The position numbers were made by a program, and so were the translations under genes. Shown here piece by piece: positions 1 through 9,633 of a stretch of DNA of 64,000 nucleotides. The DNA lies in the NCBI RefSeq assembly GCF_030944405.1, contig NZ_CP132339.1, positions 3,906,001 to 3,970,000 on the forward strand, given 5' to 3'. The notes beneath the pieces are model-generated. The model was not told where the DNA came from. It worked only from the letters and a program-made list of their open reading frames with translations, and did no database searches. Position 1 is the first letter of the stretch. Each line of letters starts with the position of its first letter. Source of the DNA: Janthinobacterium sp. J1-1. GTDB lineage: Bacteria > Pseudomonadota > Gammaproteobacteria > Burkholderiales > Burkholderiaceae_D.

Positions 1-3000
1 ATTTGTATTTTCAGACCGATAACGCCGTTAGTGTTGGTCGCAATGGCAATAATTCCAAGACAGAACCGAAGCGCGCAAAGTCTGCGCAGCCGTTTTGCTG
101 CCCGAAATGTGGCACTGATTATTCGCGTAGGCCGTCCTCAAGCCGCCAGCGTTCACCAATTCGTGCGTTCCGCACCGGTGTCTCAAAAGCATCGCAGCTA
201 GTGGCAACCGAAATGTTTGAGCTACTGCACGCCGTCGGTGCCGAGCCTAAGGGCATCTGTTTCTCGGACAGTCGTCAGGATGCGGCTAATCAGGCGCTCA
301 ACATTGAAGAAATGCACTTGCGCGACTTGCGTCGGGAGGTTCTGGTAGCGGCTGCGCGAGCTCGTGTTGAGAGGCCAATAGGGGAACAACTCAGTGAGGA
401 AAAATACAAAGAAATGATGAGTCGCCTGCTACAAGCAAGCGATTACGATGCAATGGAGGATTTGTCTAAGCGGTTCGGTGGGCAGCGCCAAGGCGATCAA
501 GTTCGCGCTTTGCGCAAAGTCGCGCTCAGAGATCTGCTGAACGGGTCCAATGGTTCGGGCGTGGGCGATATCGTTGCGGCATTCGTCAACATGGGCATCC
601 ATCCGTTTGACCGCCATGGACGAGCATTATACGGAGATCATCCATGGCATAAACTGTTCTGTGAGGCCAATGGATCTGTTGAATACGCGAAGAACTTGAC
701 TGGCGCAGCCCAGGCGGATCTGACGGCGAAAATTCTTAAACAGCAGTACGAGCTCAATGATGACGTGATTTTCGCTAATACGTTTTACTCGCTTGAGGAG
801 ACGGGTCTGGGATACCCATGTTTAAACTCTGGCGAAAGCCAAAACGCGATGGATGCCTGGCTGCGCGTGTTTGCTGGTGCTTACCGGATCAAGGACAACC
901 ATTTTGTCGAAGACGGCAAAGTGCGAGAGTGGGTGCAGGGTATTGATGTGCCGATTAAAAATCGCGTCAGAAAGATCGCCGATAAGGTGTTCCCGACAGA
1001 CGCTATTGCAGGTCTGACGGACTTGCTACAGCGCTTTTCCCTGGCGGGACATAGATCAGGGTTGTTTAGCATCGAACACCTTTACATTAAGGTGGCAGAC
1101 GAAAATGACCCTTACTGGCGGTGCCGCAACTGTGAACGCGTGCATTTGCATACCGGTTTCGGTTTGTGCACGCGCTGCGGCGAAGCGCTTGACAAGTCGC
1201 CGGTCGGTCGCGCCGGCGAACTGTGGACGACCAATTTCCTTGGAAAGCGAATCGTTCGCGGCGCGGCTGATGGTGTGCCACGTTTTCGCCTTCGAGTCGA
1301 AGAGCTGACTGGGCAAACAGAAGACTTCGCCGATAGACTACGTAAGTTCAAAGGCATCTTTGTAAATGGAGAAAGCGAAACTGAAAAACGCGCGAGCGCA
1401 ATCGACATGCTCTCCGTTACCACTACGATGGAAGTCGGGATTGATATCGGTGCCCTGCAGTCTGTCTATCAGGCGAATATGCCACCGCAGCGGTTCAACT
1501 ACCAGCAGCGCGTCGGACGTGCAGGCCGTCGAGCCCAGGCGTTCTCATTTGTCGTGACTTTCTGCCGCGGCCGGTCGCATGATGCGTATTACTTTGCACA
1601 TCCTCATGCCATTACCGGCGACGCGCCGCCCCCGCCATTTTTGGCCGTGGAACACGATCCCATCCCGATGCGGCTGCTGCGAAAAGCATGGCTGCGTGCC
1701 GCGTTCCAAAAATTGAGGGATGATTGCGCGAAAGCGAACAAACCGTATCCAGGCGACGCGCTAACGCCGCCAGATGTCCACGGCGAGTATGTGACGACGC
1801 GCGATTATTACCATGATCCTGCTGCGCAGTGGTCTTTGCGCTTAAAGGCTGCGCTGGAGGCCACGCTCTCCGAACGCGACGCGTTCCTGAATGCGGCTGT
1901 GACGGGCGCGCAGCGCACTCGATTACTCGCCAATGCGACACCGTCCAAGATCATTGAGGAGATCGAGTCACTGCGAGAACATGCGCTTGATGCAGATTAT
2001 GGACTTGCGAAGTTCCTTGCCGAAGGGGGGCTCTTCCCAATGTACGGCATGCCCACCCGCGTCAGGAATCTCTATCTCGGACTGCGTGAAGAGCGGGGCG
2101 AAAAGAATGAGTACGCATGGTCGACAATGGATCGCGATCTGGACATGGCCGTGCTTGAGTATGCTCCAGGAAATTCCTTGGTGAAAGACAAGTTGCGGCA
2201 CAAAGTGGTCGGATTTTCCAGTAACCTGACTGACCCCGTTTATCGCGGGACCTTGACTGCGCAAGCAGTGGGGCGCTGGTGGGAGACGCAATCTTACGTG
2301 GCGCTATGCGCGTCCTGTGGGGCTGCCAAATTCACTGAGAATGAGCCAGAAGGCGATGCTGCATGCGACGACTGCCAGACTACCCTGCTGAAGGATGTGT
2401 TTTCCCGTTACGTTACACCAGCAGCCTTCCGCACTGATTTCACTCCTTCTAACGAAGAAGAAACAACGCCACGACTATCGCAACGTACGGTGGCGACAGT
2501 ACTGAAAGAAGGGATACCTGTTGACCAGGCGAACATGCGGATCTGGCGTGGGGCGGGTGCGACCATCTTACAACTGAACGATGGACCGATGGACGCCGAG
2601 GGCGAGGCAACGCGCTTCCTTGTTGACGAGGCAGGGGACACGCGTGTTTCCATTCCGGGCTCTGGTGGGACATTGCGCTTGAAGGACGGGCAGGCTATTG
2701 AAACCAATGCCCGCCAAAAGAACCCTGCTCGATGGCCTCTGTCAGAACTTGGTCAGCAAGGCCTCTCCGTCGGTCTCGTAGCTCGCAAGGAAACGGATGC
2801 GGTCTATCTCGAATTACGCGAGTTTGACCCGCGCCTCAACTTGGACTGCGTAGCCCGAAAAGGAGATCATTCCGACATCGCAGCGCGCGCTGCGGCCATT
2901 AGCGCCACCCAAATCCTTATACAGCGGGCGGCGCTTGAGCTCGACGTGTCGCCGGAAGAGTTTGTAGCGTTGGAGCCCCGACTGCGGGGCGGTAGGCCAA

Positions 3001-3656
3001 TGCTGCAGATCGCTGACGCTCTGATCAATGGATCCGGTCTATGTCGCCGACTTGGTGAACCAAGTGTACCGGGTGGGCCCTCGTATATCGGACAGATCGT
3101 TGAGGCGATTTTGTCGCGCGATGATGCTTGGCCGCTTAAAGATTTTGTAGAGGCGCATCCACACGCCGCCCATCACCAGGACCAGTGCATGACGTCCTGC
3201 TACCGCTGTGTTCAACGGTTTGGCAACCGAAGCTATCACGGCTTGCTTGATTGGCGCCTAGGCCTTGCGTACTTGCGCGCGTTGGCCAACCCAGCCTACA
3301 GCTGCGGGCTCAATCCAAGTGAGGACGAGTTGCCTGAATTGGCCGGATGGCGAAAGCGGGCGCAGGCACTCGCCGAAGAAGTGGCGTTAATGCGGCCGAG
3401 CGCTATACACAGTGAAACGTTGCCACATACTGGGCTGTCATGCATCGTTGAGCAGAGCGGCAAGGAGACGTGGCGATATGTAGTACTTCATCCGCTCTGG
3501 AAAAAAAATCCGGAGGCGCTCAGGACAATTTTGGGGGGGGACTACCAAGGAGGCATGATTCCTGTCGACACTTACAATCTTGAGCGGCGCCCACTTCGCG
3601 TCTTGGCGGATTTAAGAGAGCGGCGCGCCGGTCAACCAGAAAAGCTCTCAACTTAG
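1..3656 (+). CDS. DUF1998 (MZB)-containing superfamily 2 helicase, 5'-truncated by window
   Basis: The frame is already open at the first base, so the N-terminal DEAD half lies upstream and about 1217 residues are visible. Seen: a CCPKC zinc-knuckle near residue 32; a FRTG segment near 56; a FSDSRQDAAN block near 87; motif V (MEVGIDIG) near 475; motif VI (QRVGRAGRR) near 502; zinc-binding CRNC...CTRC near 374; and a C-terminal Cx3Cx2C block near 1061, the signature of the DUF1998/MrfA zinc-binding domain. Such helicases include MrfA/YprA and the DISARM proteins DrmA and DrmB; DrmB carries DUF1998. The next gene is a cytosine methyltransferase, so a phage-defence role (DISARM-like) is inferred, not shown. 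The helicase call is firm; the system assignment is open because upstream genes are missing. Confidence 0.88.
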   Translation, partial: LYFQTDNAVSVGRNGNNSKTEPKRAKSAQPFCCPKCGTDYSRRPSSSRQRSPIRAFRTGVSKASQLVATEMFELLHAVGAEPKGICFSDSRQDAANQALNIEEMHLRDLRREVLVAAARARVERPIGEQLSEEKYKEMMSRLLQASDYDAMEDLSKRFGGQRQGDQVRALRKVALRDLLNGSNGSGVGDIVAAFVNMGIHPFDRHGRALYGDHPWHKLFCEANGSVEYAKNLTGAAQADLTAKILKQQYELNDDVIFANTFYSLEETGLGYPCLNSGESQNAMDAWLRVFAGAYRIKDNHFVEDGKVREWVQGIDVPIKNRVRKIADKVFPTDAIAGLTDLLQRFSLAGHRSGLFSIEHLYIKVADENDPYWRCRNCERVHLHTGFGLCTRCGEALDKSPVGRAGELWTTNFLGKRIVRGAADGVPRFRLRVEELTGQTEDFADRLRKFKGIFVNGESETEKRASAIDMLSVTTTMEVGIDIGALQSVYQANMPPQRFNYQQRVGRAGRRAQAFSFVVTFCRGRSHDAYYFAHPHAITGDAPPPPFLAVEHDPIPMRLLRKAWLRAAFQKLRDDCAKANKPYPGDALTPPDVHGEYVTTRDYYHDPAAQWSLRLKAALEATLSERDAFLNAAVTGAQRTRLLANATPSKIIEEIESLREHALDADYGLAKFLAEGGLFPMYGMPTRVRNLYLGLREERGEKNEYAWSTMDRDLDMAVLEYAPGNSLVKDKLRHKVVGFSSNLTDPVYRGTLTAQAVGRWWETQSYVALCASCGAAKFTENEPEGDAACDDCQTTLLKDVFSRYVTPAAFRTDFTPSNEEETTPRLSQRTVATVLKEGIPVDQANMRIWRGAGATILQLNDGPMDAEGEATRFLVDEAGDTRVSIPGSGGTLRLKDGQAIETNARQKNPARWPLSELGQQGLSVGLVARKETDAVYLELREFDPRLNLDCVARKGDHSDIAARAAAISATQILIQRAALELDVSPEEFVALEPRLRGGRPMLQIADALINGSGLCRRLGEPSVPGGPSYIGQIVEAILSRDDAWPLKDFVEAHPHAAHHQDQCMTSCYRCVQRFGNRSYHGLLDWRLGLAYLRALANPAYSCGLNPSEDELPELAGWRKRAQALAEEVALMRPSAIHSETLPHTGLSCIVEQSGKETWRYVVLHPLWKKNPEALRTILGGDYQGGMIPVDTYNLERRPLRVLADLRERRAGQPEKLST

Positions 3657-3777
3657 TATTGCGAATTTACTGAATCAGCGGCACGCCACATGGTCCACGT
3701 GAAGTCTCCGGTTAGAGGTACAACGCTCATGAATACTATATTTTTTGACTAAAAGCTTCTCCGGTATTTCGGATAAA

Positions 3778-4971
3778 ATGCTGCCTATGTCTACCTCTTT
3801 CATGTCGCTTGATCCTATGCTCCAAGATTGCTCTTCTGAGCAGTTGGATTCAGTTAAAAGTGCTCTACCTGCGGCCGTTCCCAAGCAGTTGCTGTCCTAC
3901 TTTGAATTTTTCGCTGGAAGCGGCCTCGTCACGCAGGGTTTGAAAGGCATTTTCAATCCCGTTTGGGCTAATGATATCGACGCGAAGAAAGCTGCGGTCT
4001 ACACCGCTAATCACTCAGGCAAACATTTCCATTTAGGATCGATCGCGGATGTGAAAGGGAGCGATCTTCCCGTGGCTCAGCTTGCGTGGGCGTCTTTCCC
4101 TTGTCAGGACCTTTCCCTTGCTGGACAAACTGGAGGTATTCATGGCAAGCGCAGTGGCCTCGTGTGGGAGTGGCTCCGCGTTATCGACGAGATGCCCGAT
4201 CCGCCGCCGTTTTTGGTGGCTGAAAATGTTTTGGGACTGGTTTCCTCCAGCGGCGGTGCCCACTACCGTACTCTGCATGAAGCGCTGGTTCAGCGAGGCT
4301 ACAAGGTTGGAGCTATGGTGATTGACGCTGTCCACTTTGTGCCGCAGTCTAGACCACGTATTTTTGTAGTCGCCGTCAAACGCGAGCTGTCTATTCCGCC
4401 TGAGCTCGAGCGCTCCACGCCTGGCTGGTGTCATCCGGAGGCGGTTCGCAAGGCTGCGGTGGGGCTCCCAGATTGGGTTTGGTGGGATTTACCCCAACCG
4501 ACCGCGCGCGTCAAACCGCTGTCGGACATCATCGATTTTGATGCGGCGTATTCGGATGCCAAGGCAGATGAGCGTAATCTTCGGTTGATATCGCCAAAAC
4601 AAGCTGATTTTTTAAACGCAATTCCGGAGCACGAGCTTGTTGTTGCACCGGGCTATAAGCGGATGCGGGGAAGTAAGCAAGTGTTGGAGCTGCGCTTTGA
4701 CAATGTAGCTGGCTGCCTTCGAACTCCAAGCGGAGGCAGTAGCCGCCAAGTTTTAGTCATTCGCGAGAACGGCAAGCTGCAAAGCCGATTGCTCACTGTG
4801 CGAGAAACAGCGCGTCTTATGGGGGCTCCAGATACCTACAAAATTCCTGGCACCTACACCGACGGCTATAAGGCAATGGGTGATGCGGTGGCTGTGCCCG
4901 TTGCTGAGTGGCTTGCGGCCAAACTTCTTTTTCCTCTCGCGAGCGCTAATGCCCGTCAAACAAAACCTTGA
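3778..4971 (+). CDS. DNA (cytosine-5) methyltransferase
   Basis: Transfers methyl from SAM to C5 of cytosine in a specific DNA site. Seen: motif I FEFFAGSGL (residues 42-50), motif IV FPCQDLS with the catalytic Cys near 109, motif VI AENV near 148, motif VIII QSRPRIF near 190, and a C-terminal motif IX/X region with RLMGAPDTY. About 397 residues is usual for the family. The ATG at 3778 is chosen; a TTG at 3745 and ATGs at 3787 and 3802 are in frame and no ribosome site clearly decides. It lies 121 bases after the helicase on the same strand. A further gene overlaps its end by 23 bases, suggesting an operon. Similar methyltransferases protect host DNA in DISARM (DrmMII) and in type II R-M; which applies here is unknown. 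Confidence 0.93.
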   Translation: MLPMSTSFMSLDPMLQDCSSEQLDSVKSALPAAVPKQLLSYFEFFAGSGLVTQGLKGIFNPVWANDIDAKKAAVYTANHSGKHFHLGSIADVKGSDLPVAQLAWASFPCQDLSLAGQTGGIHGKRSGLVWEWLRVIDEMPDPPPFLVAENVLGLVSSSGGAHYRTLHEALVQRGYKVGAMVIDAVHFVPQSRPRIFVVAVKRELSIPPELERSTPGWCHPEAVRKAAVGLPDWVWWDLPQPTARVKPLSDIIDFDAAYSDAKADERNLRLISPKQADFLNAIPEHELVVAPGYKRMRGSKQVLELRFDNVAGCLRTPSGGSSRQVLVIRENGKLQSRLLTVRETARLMGAPDTYKIPGTYTDGYKAMGDAVAVPVAEWLAAKLLFPLASANARQTKP

Positions 4972-5059
4972 TTCAGTGCTCGCTGAAGTCAAAAATCGAT
5001 TTCAAGTCAACGGTGTCGGCTTTCTTGCGGGCAATCTGTCGGTGCCATCGCCAAAATGA
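4949..5059 (+). pseudogene. 5' remnant of a third defence-operon gene, cut after about 36 codons
   Basis: An ATG inside the methyltransferase 3' end (23-base overlap) opens a frame beginning MPVKQNLDSVLAEVKNRFQ and ending at a TGA at 5057. The overlap is typical of a translationally coupled operon gene, and the peptide reads like a real N terminus. Sequence past about 5050 is non-coding and leads into a group II intron relic, so the rest of the gene has been lost. I do not recognise the family; given its neighbours it may have encoded the effector or nuclease partner of the helicase and methyltransferase. Confidence 0.5.
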
Positions 5060-5264
5060 ACTAGGCTGCAGAGATTCGTTGAACCATCGAGATCTTGCAG
5101 CCATTGGCTCAGTGCTTCTTTCAGGGGCGATGCCCGGGTCAGTCAGAAGCAGCGGAATGGGTCAATTTAGCGTCGGTGTCAACACTTGTTCCTACCATGT
5201 CGCCAAGAACTGCAGGCGTGCGTGCGCCGTAGCGCGTGGAGTAATACAAATGATTGAGCGATAG

Positions 5265-5298
5265 GAGCCGGATGAGTTGAGAGACTCACGTCCGTTTC
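5265..5298 (+). ncRNA. Group II intron domain V relic
   Basis: This 34-base stretch begins GAGCCGGATGAG and has the length, paired arms and central bulge expected of bacterial group II intron domain V, the catalytic hairpin. The consensus closes with CGGTTC; here it reads CGTTTC, which breaks one pair next to the catalytic AGC triad. No reverse transcriptase/maturase frame is visible upstream, and the 1253-bp IS begins 67 bases later. This is therefore a dead 3' fragment of an intron, probably truncated on both sides. The roughly 200 bases upstream (5060-5264) hold no convincing gene and may be degraded intron sequence. Confidence 0.65.
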
Positions 5299-5399
5299 CA
5301 GGAGAGCTGACCTACAGCGTAATACTGGAATGGCTGAAGAGCAGCTGGCCGGGCACGAAGGTCTGTGCTGTGGTCTAATTTGCTCGGACACCTCGATAG

Positions 5400-6610
<1,211 letters not shown>

Positions 6611-6772
6611 CCACCACATCCAGAAATTACGCGCAGATCCAAGTCAGGTGGCAGAACGAATTGTTTGTCAATACCTTCTCTCGCGATAGCCTCGTAGGCG
6701 TCGCCTAGTGTCGGCATATGTGGCATCGAGATGGTCTCGACCGGTAGTTGTCAACAAAGATGTCGCGTCAAG

Positions 6773-7831
6773 TCATGCAGCTTTTCTTAATTCCTCTGGC
6801 GGTTTCCGCTCCGGATTCAGCCAGACCTCATCGTTCAATTCCCAATCCCGCGTAGTCCCGGTCCAGCGCTCTGGATGACGTTGCTTGGCGGCCTCGTAGA
6901 CCTGCTTGCGGTGCTTGAGGATCGCTCCGTCCCGGCCATCATGGCGTTGCGCAGGCGTCACGAATTTCAGGCCGCTGTGCTTGTGCTGATGGTTGTACCA
7001 CTGCACAAATGACAGCGTCCATTGCCGCGCCTTTTCGATACTTTCAAACGGCTTGCTCGGATAGTTCGGTCGGTATTTGCAGGTCCGGAACAGCGACTCG
7101 GCGTAGGCATTGTCGTTGCTCACACGGGGCCTGCTGAACGACGGCATGATCCCCAGCTTTTCCAACGTCGCCAACATTGTGGAGCCTTTCATCGAGCTGC
7201 CATTGTCCGAGTGCAGCACCACCTCACGCCCGGCCAGTCCCTCTGCCAGACTGGCTTTGCGCATCAGCAGCGAGGCCATTTCCGCCGACTCGGCGATGTT
7301 CACTTCATGCCCGACGATCTTGCGGCTGTAGACGTCAAGAACCATGTACCAGTAAAAATATAAACCCCGCACACCGGTCGGCAACCAGGTAATGTCCCAC
7401 GCCCACAAGCGGTTCGGTTCGATTGCGCAGTGGCTCGTGACGACCCTTGTGCTGGGCTTCTTCGCCCGACCGCGGTGATGCTGCTGCTTCTCTTCTTTCA
7501 AGATCCGGTAGACGGTCGATTCTGATGCCAGATACTCGCCCCGGTCAGCCAAGGTCGGCACGATCTGGCTAGGCGGACTGCTGGCAAATTCAGGGCTGTT
7601 GGCAACCGTCAGAATCTGCTGGCGTTCCTCTTCGCTCAGCTTGTTGGCCGGCGCCCTGCGGCGGCTGCCTTTGCGCCCGTCGGCCTGGCTGCCATCACTG
7701 TCGAGCATCCAGCGCTGATAGGTTCGAAGGCTGATCTCCAGCGCACCACATGCCTGCGCACGCCGACACCCGCCGTCAACGGCTTCTTCAACCAATATCA
7801 TCACCTGCTGGCGATCTGGGGTGCCGATCAA
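6773..7831 (-). CDS. IS3-family transposase OrfB (DDE integrase) of the 1643-bp element
   Basis: 352 residues. An N-terminal helix-turn-helix-like region (SLRTYQRW) precedes an rve core: first Asp in LWAWDITWLPT, second Asp in VLHSDNGSSMKG, and Glu in SNDNAYAESLF. It overlaps the upstream partner frame by ATGA (7828-7831), so the two are translationally coupled or joined by frameshifting. The length and all catalytic positions look intact. It resembles transposases of IS3-family subgroups that carry longer OrfB proteins. Confidence 0.92.
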   Translation of the reverse strand: MIGTPDRQQVMILVEEAVDGGCRRAQACGALEISLRTYQRWMLDSDGSQADGRKGSRRRAPANKLSEEERQQILTVANSPEFASSPPSQIVPTLADRGEYLASESTVYRILKEEKQQHHRGRAKKPSTRVVTSHCAIEPNRLWAWDITWLPTGVRGLYFYWYMVLDVYSRKIVGHEVNIAESAEMASLLMRKASLAEGLAGREVVLHSDNGSSMKGSTMLATLEKLGIMPSFSRPRVSNDNAYAESLFRTCKYRPNYPSKPFESIEKARQWTLSFVQWYNHQHKHSGLKFVTPAQRHDGRDGAILKHRKQVYEAAKQRHPERWTGTTRDWELNDEVWLNPERKPPEELRKAA

Positions 7832-8325
7832 TCGTCCTCGGGCTCCCCCCAGATCGCCTGTGCTTTTTTTCTGAGAATGATCAGCGCCGCTGCCTCTGCC
7901 AGTGCCTTCTCTTTGCGCTGCAAATCCTTCTTCAATTGCTTGATTTCTTTGCGGTCGCTTTTGCCTTGCTCGCGCAGTTCCCGGTTGCGCTCGGCCGGCG
8001 CTTCATTGGCCTGCTGGCAAGCCTCGCGCCAGTCGGCAACCTGTTCGACGAACAAGCCTTTGCCCCGACAGTATTGAGCCAGTTCGGCCTCGTTCATGCG
8101 TGCCGTTTCCAGCACCACCCCAAACTTATCTGCCGACGACCACACGACGGCATTCTTTCCATTTCCCGGCACCGGCACTCCCTGAGACTGTAGATTTCGT
8201 CGCCAAGTATAAAGTGTCTGTTCCGAGATGCCATTCTCCTTCGCCAGGGCCGACACCGGCCTGTTCTCCGGCGGCATCATCTGCCGAAGAATGGCTTCCT
8301 TGCGTTCTGCTGGATACTGATTCAC
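7828..8325 (-). CDS. IS3-family transposase OrfA of the 1643-bp element
   Basis: 165 residues. An N-terminal helix-turn-helix (SALAKENGISEQTLYTWRRN) covers about residues 24-43, and a lysine-rich coiled coil (KEIKQLKKDLQRKEKALAEA) lies near 126-145. It is the DNA-binding partner of the downstream DDE protein, reading toward lower coordinates from just inside the element's 8391 end. Confidence 0.88.
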   Translation of the reverse strand: MNQYPAERKEAILRQMMPPENRPVSALAKENGISEQTLYTWRRNLQSQGVPVPGNGKNAVVWSSADKFGVVLETARMNEAELAQYCRGKGLFVEQVADWREACQQANEAPAERNRELREQGKSDRKEIKQLKKDLQRKEKALAEAAALIILRKKAQAIWGEPEDD

Positions 8326-8635
8326 TGTACGTCTTTGCTCCGCCCCCGGATGGATTAAAGTGATTCAAGTGACGCGACATCTATCCTGACATAGGGGGCG
8401 ACCTTCTGTCTCTCCTTTGCGATGAAGGCGGACAGGAGATCGGAAGCGTTCTTAATCATGGTGCGAAATTATTTTGAAATTTAAAAATATGTTTGACGCA
8501 GCTAGTGATAAACAGCGGCGAAGCTTGAAATTCCGGTTCAGCTTTCATTTGAACGCAAGAATTTTTTCGGTGCAGCCTCATCCCAATCTACAGAATTTGT
8601 ACGATCTCTGCCTTAGCTAATTGGAAAAGCTCAAC

Positions 8636-9042
8636 GTAAGCGTCTTCTCACCGGCGTCTATCTTTAAAAGCACGCGTACGCCAAAGTAGTTTCCGTCACT
8701 TTTTTTGATGGGAATCAATTTGGATACAGATAAAACGGCAGGCAACCGCAAAAGCCGCCCCAACTATCCTGCTGACTTCAAATGGCGTCCCGCCATCGAG
8801 GCTTGTGTACCTGGTATCTCGGTGTCCAAGTTGGCGCAGCAGAACGTCACCAACACCAATATGCTGTTTAAGTGGCGCCGCGAGCTGTGTACCGGTCTGT
8901 TCGAACCAGCCGCCTCAGTGCTGCTGTCCGTGCTGGTCAAGCCGACTATGACACGGTCGCCATCACTGCCTCCAGCTCGTCTTGCAAAGCCTGCGGCCAT
9001 GATTGGCTAGTCGGCGGGAACGCGCATCTGGATCGCAGCCGG
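8636..9042 (+). pseudogene. IS66-family remnant (left end plus broken TnpA frame)
   Basis: The sequence starts with GTAAGCGTCTTCTCACCGG at 8636, which matches the form of IS66-family terminal repeats. A frame from the ATG at 8708 reads PNYPADFKWRPAIEAC and then NMLFKWRRELCTGLF, the characteristic TnpA (OrfA) motif of IS66. After about residue 60 the frame degrades; a displaced piece (GTRIWIAAG) can be read near 9016-9042 after a stop. TnpB and TnpC are absent. The 176 bases between 8460 and 8635 hold no gene I can support. Confidence 0.65.
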
Positions 9043-9385
9043 TATAACCTTGAAATACCTCTACCGCGCGGTTGCCAAGCATGGCAAGACAGTCGACTTC
9101 CTGCGGACGGCGAAGTGTGACATGGACGCAGTGTATCATCGACAAGGCCATGGGAGCGAACGGCGATCGGGGTAATGTCGCTATGGACAAGAGTGGCACC
9201 AACAACGCGGCGATCAATGCGAGCAACGCCGGGCGCGACGTGCCGATCTAGGTGAGCCAAGTTAAATACCTCAACAAACATCGTCGAGCAGGACCATCGC
9301 GCCATCAAGCGGGTGACAAAGCCGATGCTCAACTTCAAATCATTCGGCGCCGCCGGCATTGCTTTTTTTAAGTTCGAAACTTGCA
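9043..9385 (+). pseudogene. IS6-family (IS26-like) transposase fragment, degenerate
   Basis: Pieces of an IS6-type DDE transposase can be read in shifting frames: LKYLYRAVAKHGKTVDFLR near 9047-9105, IDKAMGANGD near 9138, VAMDKSGTNNAAINASNAGR near 9177-9236, and EQDHRAIKRVTKPMLNFKSF near 9288-9347. An in-frame stop and at least one frameshift interrupt it and both ends are missing, so it cannot be functional. It is fused directly onto the IS66 remnant, a pattern of repeated insertion and deletion. The AT-rich tail from 9386 to 9590 has no supported gene. Confidence 0.75.
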
Positions 9386-9596
9386 ATCCGTATTGAAAGT
9401 TGCTGGAAAGCGTATGATAATGAAGATGGTACGAAAGTGGTTAAGGCCCGTATTTTAATGATGGTGCTTTCGATGGTATTGAGAATCGATAGCACAGAAA
9501 ATCCAAGAAAAATCAGTCACTTGCCGTTCTCATTGATAATCGAGTGGGAGTGATTTCCCGTCCGGCGTGAGCGGAACTGAAGTGAAGTAAACCATG

Positions 9597-9628
9597 CCAG
9601 GCCCGCTCATCGCGGGCCTGGTTTTTTT
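9597..9628 (+). terminator. Rho-independent terminator
   Basis: A perfect 10-bp stem, CCAGGCCCGC with GCGGGCCTGG, closes a 5-base TCATC loop and is followed at once by seven T residues. The T-run is on the plus strand only, so it stops plus-strand transcription coming out of the IS relic region just before the convergent ABC transporter gene. Confidence 0.9.
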
Positions 9629-9633
9629 GCGTG

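Larger units (their letters stand above)
6749..8391 (-). mobile_element. IS3-family insertion sequence of a second type (1643 bp, complete)
   Basis: The termini are inverted repeats: the left end begins TGTCAACAAAGATGTCGCGT and the right end read inward begins TGTCAGGATAGATGTCGCGT, with 17 of these 20 bases matching. Both encoded frames are on the minus strand with an ATGA overlap. The element is inserted inside the small minus-strand gene described at 6619-8459. It differs in length and sequence from the 1253-bp element next to it and occurs once in the window. Confidence 0.9.
6619..8459 (-). pseudogene. Minus-strand gene split by a 1643-bp IS and truncated by IS copy 1
   Basis: An ATG at 8459 begins MIKNASDLLSAFIAKERQK and the frame reaches the IS edge at 8392. 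Beyond the IS, 6747-6619 reads ETISMPHMPTLGDAYEAIA and then FVLPPDLDLRVISG before IS copy 1 cuts it off. TAG (CTA on the coding strand) flanks both sides of the 1643-bp element, as expected for a 3-bp duplication; removing the IS leaves the two halves one base out of frame. The N terminus faintly resembles uncharacterised nuclease-like DUF6602 proteins, a weak guess. Its missing 3' end must have lain on the far side of IS copy 1. Confidence 0.6.

Noticed and set aside
9359..9553. 64-codon plus-strand frame after the IS6 relic
   Set aside because: Begins inside the degraded transposase, has no ribosome site and no recognisable motif.
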